Source of the DNA: JAZLEZ01 sp045615505
GTDB taxonomy: Bacteria; Spirochaetota; Spirochaetia; Sphaerochaetales; Sphaerochaetaceae
Reading direction: 5' to 3'
DNA: 13,713 nt
NCBI GenBank assembly: GCA_045615505.1
Contig: JAZLEZ010000061.1
Location: 1-13,713 of the forward strand
The translations under genes and the position numbers were made by a program. Of the stretch, positions 7,499 to 13,474 are shown in pieces. Position 1 is the first letter of the stretch. The number at the start of each line of letters is the position of its first letter. The notes beneath the pieces were generated by a model. It did not search any database, was not told the DNA's origin, and saw nothing but the letters and a program-made list of their open reading frames with translations.

Positions 7499-7776
7499 TT
7501 TTGTCCAATTTTGGGACAAACAGCAACCTGTTTTGTCCAATTTCACCGGTGAAGGATCTTTTCAGCTACCGGTTGTATCATCTCATTCAGTTTTGGGACA
7601 ATTCACCGGCTCTTTTGTCCAGTTTTGGGACAATTCGCTGTCCGTTTTGTCCAATTTCACCGGTGAAGGATCTTTTCAGCTACTGGTTGTATCATCTCAT
7701 TCACTTTTGGACAATTCACCGGCTCTTTTGTTCAGTTTTGGGACAATTCGCTGTCCGTTTTGTCCAATTTCACCGG
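7499..7776. repeat. Tandem array, units of about 114 bp, with TTGTCC/GGACAA boxes
   Basis: Two nearly identical units (7531-7644, 114 bp; 7645-7757, 113 bp) are flanked by partial units at 7499-7530 and 7758-7776. Each unit contains TTTTGTCCAATTTCACCGG, TTTTGGGACAATTCACCGG and a TTTTGTCCaGTTTTGGGACAA palindrome. Counted over the array there are five TTGTCC and five GGACAA boxes, so neighbouring boxes can pair in mutually exclusive hairpins. Examples are 7501-7506 with 7514-7519, or instead 7514-7523 with 7528-7538 (stem GGACAAACAG/CTGTTTTGTCC with one bulge). Long plus-strand frames cross it in two registers. The 1-bp deletion in unit 2 switches between them, so they do not look like selected coding sequence. 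Function unknown. Confidence 0.85.
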
Positions 7777-7809
7777 CTGGAAAGTCATATCATATCAGCT
7801 GTTGCTCTA

Positions 7810-7876
7810 TCAAAAAAGGTTTTCTCTTCGCAAATTCAAATTCAATCTTCACAAATATCAGTTTTGAAAGTACCTC
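7810..7876 (+). mobile_element. Partial copy of the GAGGTACTTTC element family
   Basis: Segments 7810-7829 and 7851-7876 match the reverse complement of 9497-9542 almost base for base, ending with the terminus CAGTTTTGAAAGTACCTC (7859-7876). They are split by a 21-bp insertion (7830-7850) that ends by repeating CTTC. Only one terminus is present. No partner end or target duplication was found on the left. It lies about 46 bp upstream of the predicted thioredoxin promoter. Confidence 0.7.
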
Positions 7877-7921
7877 AATGACATAAAACATTAAATGACA
7901 AACAATTCAAATGACGAATAA

Positions 7922-7950
7922 TTGTCTTTGTGAGGATTTGAATGTAATAT
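7922..7950 (+). promoter_or_regulatory. trxA: Predicted promoter for thioredoxin
   Basis: TTGTCT (7922-7927) and TAATAT (7945-7950) are separated by exactly 17 nt. Transcription would start near 7957, leaving a leader of about 14 nt. An inverted repeat ACAATT (7902-7907) / AATTGT (7920-7925) overlaps the -35 and could be an operator. Confidence 0.55.
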
Positions 7951-7970
7951 TGAACAACGGAGATGAATGA

Positions 7971-8291
7971 ATGAGTGAAGTAATACTTAACAACGATAAT
8001 TTTGAATCGGAAGTATTGAACAGTGACAAACCTGTTCTTGTAGATTTTTGGGCAACATGGTGCGGACCATGCAAGATGATAGCCCCTTTTGTAGCAAAAA
8101 TTGCACAGGAGTATGACAGTCAAATCAAAGTCTGTAAAGCAGATGTAGATGAATGCCCTGACATTGCACAGAGCTTCAATGTCAGTTCTATTCCGACATT
8201 ACTGATATTCAAAGGAGGAGAGGTTGTTGCTTCCCATGTAGGAGCTGCCAGCTATCCTTTGATTGAAGCACTGGTCAGAGATAATATCTGA
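7971..8291 (+). CDS. trxA: Thioredoxin
   Basis: This small cytoplasmic disulfide reductase has 106 residues, the standard length. The active site WCGPCK carries C31 and C34 after the beta strand PVLVDFWAT. The cis-proline loop is in SIPTLLIF near residue 75, followed by the GGEVV turn and the final helix. The start ATG at 7971 was chosen because GGAG (7959-7962) lies 8 nt before it. An ATG at 7963 directly follows that site and is too close to it. It has its own predicted promoter and no co-directional partner nearby. The TGA stop belongs to the 4-bp duplication left by a 50-bp mobile element immediately downstream. Confidence 0.97.
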   Translation: MSEVILNNDNFESEVLNSDKPVLVDFWATWCGPCKMIAPFVAKIAQEYDSQIKVCKADVDECPDIAQSFNVSSIPTLLIFKGGEVVASHVGAASYPLIEALVRDNI

Positions 8292-8341
8292 GAGATACTT
8301 TCAAATCCAATCTTCACAAATATCAGTTTTGAAAGTACCTC
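8292..8341 (+). mobile_element. 50-bp miniature of the GAGGTACTTTC element with a CTGA target duplication
   Basis: The left end GAGaTACTTTCAAA (8292-8305) and right end TTTGAAAGTACCTC (8328-8341) form a 14-bp terminal inverted repeat with one mismatch around a 22-bp core. CTGA occurs immediately on both sides (8288-8291 and 8342-8345). The last 34 bp (8308-8341) are identical to 7843-7876. In RNA it would fold into a strong hairpin directly after the thioredoxin stop, so it may protect or end that transcript, although no T-run follows. Confidence 0.8.
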
Positions 8342-8428
8342 CTGAGAAAAAGATTGAATTAATTTATTACAACGCAATAAGTTGAATATTTTCAATGCTG
8401 AAAAGGGAATTAGTATGCGGAGGTTTAT

Positions 8429-9367
8429 ATGCTGCGCAGCCGGTTCCCTTTTTCTATTATACTATTGCTTGCAATAATGATTACATCATGCGGATGTTCG
8501 CAACCACAGGTAAGCGTAAAAGCCGCCATGACCGGAAACTCCAATCCGCCCGTACTGTTGAAAGTTGAATCATTGGATCGAGAAACTGTAAGGCTGGTGT
8601 TCGATAAGGAAATAAAAGTATATCAGAATTCCTTTGACCCATTTGAAGCATACTCGGACGGCTACGGAATAGTCGTGAATCTTCCATCTGAACTTGCGCC
8701 GGGCAAACAAATAATGCTCAGCGGAAGAGTAGAGGATTATGATGGCAATACATCCGATTTCAGAACACCGGTTTGGGGATACAATACTGAACTTGCAGGA
8801 ATGTTGATTAACGAAATTGCCACAAAAGACGAACCTAAAACGGAAATATTGATTACTGCCGACGGTAATACCGCAGGAGCAGTATTGTACAACGGGATTC
8901 CGTCCGACCATGAAGGCATGGCAATTCTGCCGGACCTGAATGTATCAAAAGGAGATTATTTAGTTGTTTGGTGGACTGAATCAAAAAGCAGAGAATACGG
9001 AAATGACATTATGGCAGACATCTCACTCGTTGGAAAAGGTTACAGCAACAACGGAATCCAGACATTGGCAGAATCTCCCGCTGAAGGAGCAAAAGTTCTG
9101 GATTGCATTGTTTACAGCAACAGCTCATCAACCTACAGCGGATTCGGAAACTCTGCAACAGAATCAAGGGTAAAAAAGGCCGTGAGTGAACTATGGTGGA
9201 ATGATATGACAAAACCTGTCAGTTCAAAATCAACTACAAAGCTGAGAACAATGAGCAGATATCTGAACTCTCCGGATACTGACAGTTGTGACGATTGGTA
9301 TGTTGTAAAAGATTCCGGAGCAACATTCGGGAACGCAAATACATCGGAAGCATACATCCCGAAATGA
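8429..9367 (+). CDS. Predicted lipoprotein, possible lamin-tail-like domain
   Basis: The 312-residue precursor has a basic N-terminus (MLRSRF), a hydrophobic core FSIILLLAIM and a lipobox-like ITSC with the lipidated Cys at position 21. The loose lipobox is typical of spirochaetes. The mature protein starts with an Ig-like strand pattern (LLKVESLDRETVRLVFDKEI) at about 43-62. LAGMLINEIAT (about 122-132), LPDLNVSKGDYLVVWW and the closing DDWYVVKDSGATFGNANTS resemble a lamin-tail domain. That assignment is tentative. It is probably anchored in a membrane facing the periplasm or the surface. The start ATG 8429 has GGAGG at 8419-8423 with a 5-nt gap. No clear promoter or terminator was seen. The partner and ligand are unknown. 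Confidence 0.85.
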   Translation: MLRSRFPFSIILLLAIMITSCGCSQPQVSVKAAMTGNSNPPVLLKVESLDRETVRLVFDKEIKVYQNSFDPFEAYSDGYGIVVNLPSELAPGKQIMLSGRVEDYDGNTSDFRTPVWGYNTELAGMLINEIATKDEPKTEILITADGNTAGAVLYNGIPSDHEGMAILPDLNVSKGDYLVVWWTESKSREYGNDIMADISLVGKGYSNNGIQTLAESPAEGAKVLDCIVYSNSSSTYSGFGNSATESRVKKAVSELWWNDMTKPVSSKSTTKLRTMSRYLNSPDTDSCDDWYVVKDSGATFGNANTSEAYIPK

Positions 9368-9427
9368 CATATACTCCATCCTTTGTTTTTTCCCAGAGCA
9401 ACATACAAAACTCCTTTTTAATTCTCA

Positions 9428-9709
9428 GGCGTTCTTTGAACCCGCTGAACGATAGTGTGAAAAACTTTAAAATACGACAGTATTTCTCAGTTTTCAGAGG
9501 TACTTTCAAAACTGATATTTGTGAAGAGAAAACCATTTTTGATAATTGATGTAATACTTTGTGTATTATGAAAGTAGCAAAAATGTGTTTTTAAACGCAA
9601 AGACAAATTCAGGATTTATGAAGACAGTTTTGAAAGTACCTCTTCACGCTACATTTATCGAGTCCGAATTTACACCTGATTTAATAAAGTTCGTTTTGCA
9701 AGTTGCTCC
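9428..9709 (+). repeat. Copy A of a larger repeat, interrupted by the 146-bp element
   Basis: Left part 9428-9496 and right part 9643-9709 together align with 10768-10905 at roughly 80-85% identity by eye. Shared blocks include GATAGTGTGAAA versus AATAGTGTGAAA, CAGTATTTCTCAG, and TTAATAAAGTTCGTTTTG versus TTATTAAAGTTCGTTTTG. Between the two halves lies the inserted element. No coding frame is convincing. The stretch 9368-9825 (458 bp) otherwise holds only the palindrome, hairpin and promoter listed separately. Confidence 0.8.
9497..9642. mobile_element. 146-bp MITE-like element, full-length copy, with a TTCA target duplication
   Basis: GAGGTACTTTCAAAACTG (9497-9514) and its exact reverse complement (9625-9642) form 18-bp perfect terminal inverted repeats. 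TTCA is present on both sides (9493-9496 and 9643-9646) and once at the matching site of the uninterrupted repeat copy (10832-10835). The core includes the small inverted repeat TAATAC/GTATTA (9552-9557 and 9563-9568) and no open reading frame of useful length, so any movement must depend on a transposase elsewhere. The parent transposon family cannot be assigned from this window. Confidence 0.88.
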
Positions 9710-9719
9710 TGAATTCAGG
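9708..9719. repeat. 12-bp perfect palindrome
   Basis: CCTGAATTCAGG is fully self-complementary and sits at the right edge of repeat copy A. It is absent from copy B. It could be a protein-binding site, but nothing more is supported. Confidence 0.4.
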
Positions 9720-9755
9720 TAGATGGGCTTTTGCACTTAGCAATACAGATGAAAT

Positions 9756-9793
9756 AACTGTGTTGCAATCTGTTGCAAAACAGTTTATTTTTT
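9756..9793 (+). terminator. Hairpin with T-run upstream of arcC (terminator or operator)
   Basis: AACTGT (9756-9761) pairs with ACAGTT (9780-9785), and TTGCAA (9763-9768) pairs with TTGCAA (9773-9778). There is one mismatch between the two parts of the stem and a TCTG loop. TATTTTTT follows (9786-9793). This has the form of a Rho-independent terminator that would end read-through from upstream. The right TTGCAA arm also serves as the -35 of the predicted arcC promoter, so a repressor-binding site is an alternative. Confidence 0.55.
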
Positions 9794-9802
9794 GAATATA
9801 CA
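9773..9802 (+). promoter_or_regulatory. arcC: Predicted promoter for arcC
   Basis: TTGCAA (9773-9778) and TATACA (9797-9802) are 18 nt apart. A start near 9809 would leave a leader of about 17 nt with the AGGAG site. The -35 lies in the hairpin described for 9756-9785. Prediction only. Confidence 0.4.
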
Positions 9803-9825
9803 CCTTAATTACAGGAGAATCACCA

Positions 9826-10761
9826 ATGTCAAAAATTGTAATTGCACTCGGCGGAAACGCACTGGGAAATACAGCATACGAGCAACTTGAGCTGGTAAGA
9901 GAAACAGCAAAGCCGATAGTTGACCTTATTGCAGAAGGCAATGAAGTAGTAATCGCACACGGAAACGGACCTCAGGTCGGAATGATCAATCTTGGAATGT
10001 CAACAGCTGCCGAAGCAAAGGCAATTAAGGCAGATATGCCGTTTCCTGAATGTGGAGCGATGAGTCAGGGATACATAGGATATCACCTTCAGAATGCCAT
10101 TGGAAACGAACTAACTGCCAGAGGGATCAAAAAGGAAGTTGTCACAGTCGTAACGCAGGTTCTTGTTGATGAGAACGATAAAGCATTCAAAAATCCGACA
10201 AAGCCGGTAGGAGCATTTTACGACAAGGAAACAGCAGAACGGATTGCCCGTGAAAAAGGCTATACAATGGTTGAAGATGCAGGAAGAGGATACAGACAGG
10301 TAGTACCTTCCCCCAAACCGGTAGATGTAGTTGAAAAAACTGCAGTAGAAGCTCTGATTAAGTCGGGCTGTGTTGTAATTACAGTCGGCGGAGGCGGAAT
10401 TCCTGTAGTCTGCAAGGACGGAAAACTCTACGGAACACCCGCCGTAATAGACAAGGATTTTGCATCTGAAAAACTTGCAGAACTGGTTGATGCAGACGAG
10501 CTTGTAATTCTCACGGCTGTAGAAAAAGTTGCAATCAACTACAACAAGCCAAATGTTGAATGGTTAACATCCCTGACTCCGGAAAGAGCAAAGGAACTGG
10601 CTGCAGAAGGACATTTTGCACCCGGATCAATGCTTCCGAAAGTACAGGCTGCAGTCCAGTTTGCAGAAAGCAAGAAAGGAAGAAAAGCAATCATCACATC
10701 TTTGTCAAAGGCTCTTGAAGCACTTAACGGCAAAACAGGAACGGTGGTTGAGCAACAGTAA
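9826..10761 (+). CDS. arcC: Carbamate kinase
   Basis: Carbamate kinase transfers phosphate from carbamoyl phosphate to ADP, yielding ATP, CO2 and ammonia, the last step of arginine or citrulline-type fermentation. The 311 residues match the family length. Visible motifs are the N-terminal IALGGNALG, AHGNGPQVG at about 45-53, GAMSQGYIGY, the substrate segment RGYRQVVPSPKP, VGGGGIPVV, VIDKDFASEKLA and the C-terminal APGSMLPKVQAA. The ATG at 9826 has AGGAG 9 nt upstream. The gene stands alone: neither arginine deiminase nor carbamoyltransferase genes are adjacent. Two same-direction copies of a larger repeat lie on either side of it (9428-9709 and 10768-10905). Confidence 0.96.
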   Translation: MSKIVIALGGNALGNTAYEQLELVRETAKPIVDLIAEGNEVVIAHGNGPQVGMINLGMSTAAEAKAIKADMPFPECGAMSQGYIGYHLQNAIGNELTARGIKKEVVTVVTQVLVDENDKAFKNPTKPVGAFYDKETAERIAREKGYTMVEDAGRGYRQVVPSPKPVDVVEKTAVEALIKSGCVVITVGGGGIPVVCKDGKLYGTPAVIDKDFASEKLAELVDADELVILTAVEKVAINYNKPNVEWLTSLTPERAKELAAEGHFAPGSMLPKVQAAVQFAESKKGRKAIITSLSKALEALNGKTGTVVEQQ

Positions 10762-10767
10762 AAATTT

Positions 10768-10905
10768 GGCATTCTTTGAAACCTGCTGAAAATAGTGTGA
10801 AATACTTTTAACTACGGCAGTATTTCTCAGCTTCAGTTATATTCATCAAGTTCAGATTCGCACCTGACTTATTAAAGTTCGTTTTGAAAGCTCCGGAACA
10901 GAAGC
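10768..10905 (+). repeat. Copy B of the larger repeat (uninterrupted)
   Basis: It begins 6 bp after the arcC stop and aligns with the two halves of copy A in the same orientation. It lacks the 146-bp insertion and has a single TTCA where the insertion lies in copy A. At its right edge a 14-bp block, GCTCCGGAACAGAA, is tandemly repeated with small changes (10890-10903 and 10904-10917). It makes up most of the 232-bp gap between arcC and prs. Confidence 0.8.
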
Positions 10906-10931
10906 TCCGAAACAGATGTTTATGCAAGACA

Positions 10932-10958
10932 GGCTCCCTTGAAAGAGGGGCCTTTTTT
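10932..10958 (+). terminator. Rho-independent terminator downstream of arcC
   Basis: GGC-T-CCCTT (10932-10940) pairs with AGAGGG-GCC (10943-10952) with one bulged T, and six Ts follow (10953-10958). It points the same way as arcC and would end its transcript after repeat copy B. Its loop region also contains the -35 of the predicted prs promoter. Confidence 0.7.
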
Positions 10959-10968
10959 ATTGTAAAAT
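10939..10968 (+). promoter_or_regulatory. Predicted promoter for the prs operon
   Basis: TTGAAA (10939-10944), inside the terminator hairpin, and TAAAAT (10963-10968) are separated by 18 nt. Transcription would begin near 10975, just before the GGGGAG ribosome site of prs. Confidence 0.45.
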
Positions 10969-10993
10969 TCAGGCAAGAGGGGAGTGCGAAAGA

Positions 10994-12253
10994 ATGAGTA
11001 TCATAAAACCTCATAAGTTAGGCATCATCATGGGGCCGGGTTCGGAATATCTGGCAGGAAAGGTTGTAAAGCATTTAAGAACACTTTACATCGAACGCTA
11101 CAATAAGCTGTCAAAGAATCTCGAGAAAAGATATAACATCACGGCAGAAGAAGTGTTGAAATTTTCTTCGTTCATTGACGATTTGGGAAACAAGAAAATA
11201 CCTGCAGGAAAGTATCCGGACGAATATGTATGTCCGAGCTTCTCCATTCCTGTAAAGTACACGAAGTTTCTCAACGGAGAAGTAAAAGCTGAAATTCAGG
11301 AACCGGTAAGAGGACTTAAACTCTACATAATTTACGATGTGTCCAATGAAGCACCCATAAAAGTCGCCGGATGTGAAGAACCTCAGAAATTCTCTGTGAA
11401 TGACCACCTGATGTTCATATTTACGACAGTTCAGGCTGCCCGACTTGCCGGAGCTGAAGGAGTAACACTTGTTCTCCCTTCATACCCGTACTCAAGACAG
11501 CATAAGAAAAGTTCCAGAGAAGCCCTGACAGCTTCACTGTTCGGACAGTTCTGTGAAACACTTGGAATTGAAAGAATCATCACACTTGACATTCACTCCA
11601 AGGAAATCGAGAACTGTTTCAGAACAACACATCTGGAGAATCTCCATGCTTCATACCAGATTCTTGTCGAACTGAAGAGAATCATCAATATATCAGACCC
11701 TGATATCACAATCGTATCCCCTGATACCGGAGCCGTATCAAGAAATAAGTTCTATGCACAGTTGCTCCACAGACCATTGGCAATGCTTTACAAGGAAAGG
11801 GATTATTCGATTGTTACAACGGATGCAAAGCATAACAATATCAAGAGCATAAATCTGCTCGGAAATGTTGAAGGTAAAACGGTGATTATGGCAGATGATA
11901 TGCTCGCAAGCGGAGGCACAATGCTCATCGCAATGAGAAAACTCAGAGAACTCGGAGCAAAGAAAATCATATGTATAATCAGTCTTCCTCTTTTTAACGG
12001 TAATGCTGTTGAAAATTTTGATACAGCCTTCAAGGAAGGTGTATTTGATTATGTAATCGGTACAAATGCCGTTTATCATGACGATACACTCTTGTCAAAG
12101 CCATGGTACATTCAGACTGATATAAGTGAATTATTTGCAAGAACCATCAGCCGACTCCACCATGGAAGAGCAATCAGTCCGTTGCTTGATAACAGAAAGA
12201 TTGTTCAGCGCTTGGTAGATGAAGAACAGAACAAGGGATTTGTTCAGGATTGA
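10994..12253 (+). CDS. prs: Ribose-phosphate pyrophosphokinase (PRPP synthase), long divergent form
   Basis: The enzyme makes PRPP from ribose 5-phosphate and ATP for purine, pyrimidine, NAD, His and Trp synthesis. The protein has 419 residues against about 315 for the usual bacterial enzyme. Recognisable parts: KYTKFLNGEVKAEIQEPVRG (90-107), the ATP-site segment PSYPYSRQHKKSSREALTA (162-180), the metal-binding LDIH (H201), SPDTGAVSRNKFYAQLL (242-258) and the PRPP loop MADDMLASGGT (299-309). About 55 extra residues lie between 30 and 85, before the first conserved motif. The catalytic-loop Lys-Arg-Arg of the usual enzyme reads LYKERDYS here. The start ATG has GGGGAG 9 nt upstream. The aminotransferase gene follows after 3 nt. 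Confidence 0.88.
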   Translation: MSIIKPHKLGIIMGPGSEYLAGKVVKHLRTLYIERYNKLSKNLEKRYNITAEEVLKFSSFIDDLGNKKIPAGKYPDEYVCPSFSIPVKYTKFLNGEVKAEIQEPVRGLKLYIIYDVSNEAPIKVAGCEEPQKFSVNDHLMFIFTTVQAARLAGAEGVTLVLPSYPYSRQHKKSSREALTASLFGQFCETLGIERIITLDIHSKEIENCFRTTHLENLHASYQILVELKRIINISDPDITIVSPDTGAVSRNKFYAQLLHRPLAMLYKERDYSIVTTDAKHNNIKSINLLGNVEGKTVIMADDMLASGGTMLIAMRKLRELGAKKIICIISLPLFNGNAVENFDTAFKEGVFDYVIGTNAVYHDDTLLSKPWYIQTDISELFARTISRLHHGRAISPLLDNRKIVQRLVDEEQNKGFVQD

Positions 12254-12256
12254 AAA

Positions 12257-13465
12257 ATGGATATATCCAATCGTATCAAAGGATTTCAGGCATCCCCGAT
12301 AAGAAGACTGACACCGTATGCATCTGCTGCAAAGAAAAAAGGCATCAAGGTTTATCATCTCAATATCGGCCAGCCTGATATCAAAACACCTGTAGAAGCA
12401 ATAAAAGCCATTCATGAATATCCGATGGACATAATTGCATACGGAGAGAGTGACGGAAGTTGTGAACTGCGTTGTGCTATTGCAGAGTATTACAAAAGTT
12501 TCGGAGTAAACATCACGGAGGACAATGTCCTGATTACAACCGGCGGTTCGGAAGCTTTGCTCTTCTCGTTTATGACATTGTGCGATCCCGGTGATGAAAT
12601 CATTGTTCCGGAGCCCTATTACACGAATGTTCACTCTTTTGCAAGAATGGCAAATGTTAATATTGTTCCTATTACAAGTACTCTCGATCAGTCTTTTGCC
12701 CTTCCTCCTTTAGGTGAAATCGAAGAAAGAATTACAAGTAAGACAAAGGCCATTCTGCTATGCAGCCCGAATAATCCTACAGGTCATATCTATACATCTA
12801 AAGAGTTTGAAACAATACTTGGGATGTGTAAGAAAAATGATATCTTCTTAGTAGTTGACGAAGTTTACAGAGAGTTCTGTTACGACGGACTTCTTTTCAC
12901 AAGTATTCTCAAGTATGAAGAATATGCTGACCGTGTCATCTGTGTTGACAGTTTTTCAAAGAGATTTTCCATGTGCGGTGCAAGAGTCGGAGCTCTTATT
13001 TCAAGAAATCCGAATGTCATTCATGAGACTTTGAAACTGTCTCAGGCAAGGCTTTGTCCTCCTGCAGTAGAGCAGGCAGCTGCAGTTGCTGCATTTAAGG
13101 CTCCTGGAACATACATTAAAGGAGTAAAGAAAGAATACGAGAAAAGAAGGAACTTCATTGTTGAAGCTTTGCGTGCCATTCCGGGTGTGAAATGCTGCCC
13201 TCCGAACGGTGCCTTTTATCTGATAGCAGAACTTCCTGTGGACAATGCAGAAGATTTTGCTATCTTTATGCTGAAGGATTTCAATCTAGACAATGAAACC
13301 GTAATGCTTGCACCCGCCGAAGGATTTTACGAAACCAAGGATCTCGGAAGAAATCAGGTCAGAATCGCCTATGTACTTAATACGGAAGATTTGGCCAAAG
13401 CCTGTAAATGTCTGAAAGTAGGTCTTGAAGAGTATCGAAAAAAATATCCTGGATTTTCCAGTTGA
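12257..13465 (+). CDS. Class I/II aminotransferase (aspartate aminotransferase-like)
   Basis: This PLP-dependent transaminase has 402 residues. LNIGQPDIKTP (35-45) is the N-terminal substrate-loop signature, TTGGSEALL (94-102) binds the PLP phosphate, SPNNPTG (170-176) carries N173, VVDEVYREF (199-207) carries D201 and Y204, and the Schiff-base lysine is K235 in DSFSKRFSM. The carboxylate-binding arginine is in NQVRIAY near the C-terminus. The exact amino-acid pair cannot be decided from sequence. Aspartate is the usual annotation for this subgroup. The start ATG lies 3 nt after the prs stop with AGGA at 12246-12249, inside the end of prs, so the two are translated from one message. A further gene starts 9 nt after its stop. 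Confidence 0.92.
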   Translation: MDISNRIKGFQASPIRRLTPYASAAKKKGIKVYHLNIGQPDIKTPVEAIKAIHEYPMDIIAYGESDGSCELRCAIAEYYKSFGVNITEDNVLITTGGSEALLFSFMTLCDPGDEIIVPEPYYTNVHSFARMANVNIVPITSTLDQSFALPPLGEIEERITSKTKAILLCSPNNPTGHIYTSKEFETILGMCKKNDIFLVVDEVYREFCYDGLLFTSILKYEEYADRVICVDSFSKRFSMCGARVGALISRNPNVIHETLKLSQARLCPPAVEQAAAVAAFKAPGTYIKGVKKEYEKRRNFIVEALRAIPGVKCCPPNGAFYLIAELPVDNAEDFAIFMLKDFNLDNETVMLAPAEGFYETKDLGRNQVRIAYVLNTEDLAKACKCLKVGLEEYRKKYPGFSS

Positions 13466-13474
13466 GGATTTATA

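Noticed and set aside
7499..7776. CRISPR array
   Set aside because: The units are about 114 bp and repeat along nearly their whole length, with no unique spacers of constant size and no cas genes.
7442..7876. Single large insertion spanning the array and the partial element, with an AATG duplication
   Set aside because: AATG occurs at 7438-7441 and 7877-7880, but the left boundary has no GAGGTACTTTC terminus, so the match is probably chance.
7326..7886. Long plus-strand open frames (186 and 133 residues) with FVQFWDN and LSNFTGEG repeats
   Set aside because: They arise from the tandem array. Two overlapping registers are open equally well, and the 113-bp second unit shifts one register into the other without apparent harm. 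There is no ribosome site or promoter, and the longer one begins inside the radical SAM gene.
9497..9642. Small RNA or protein gene inside the 146-bp element
   Set aside because: A weak promoter-like pair (TTGATA ... TATTAT, about 19 nt apart) is visible, but there is no open frame and no terminator apart from the element ends.
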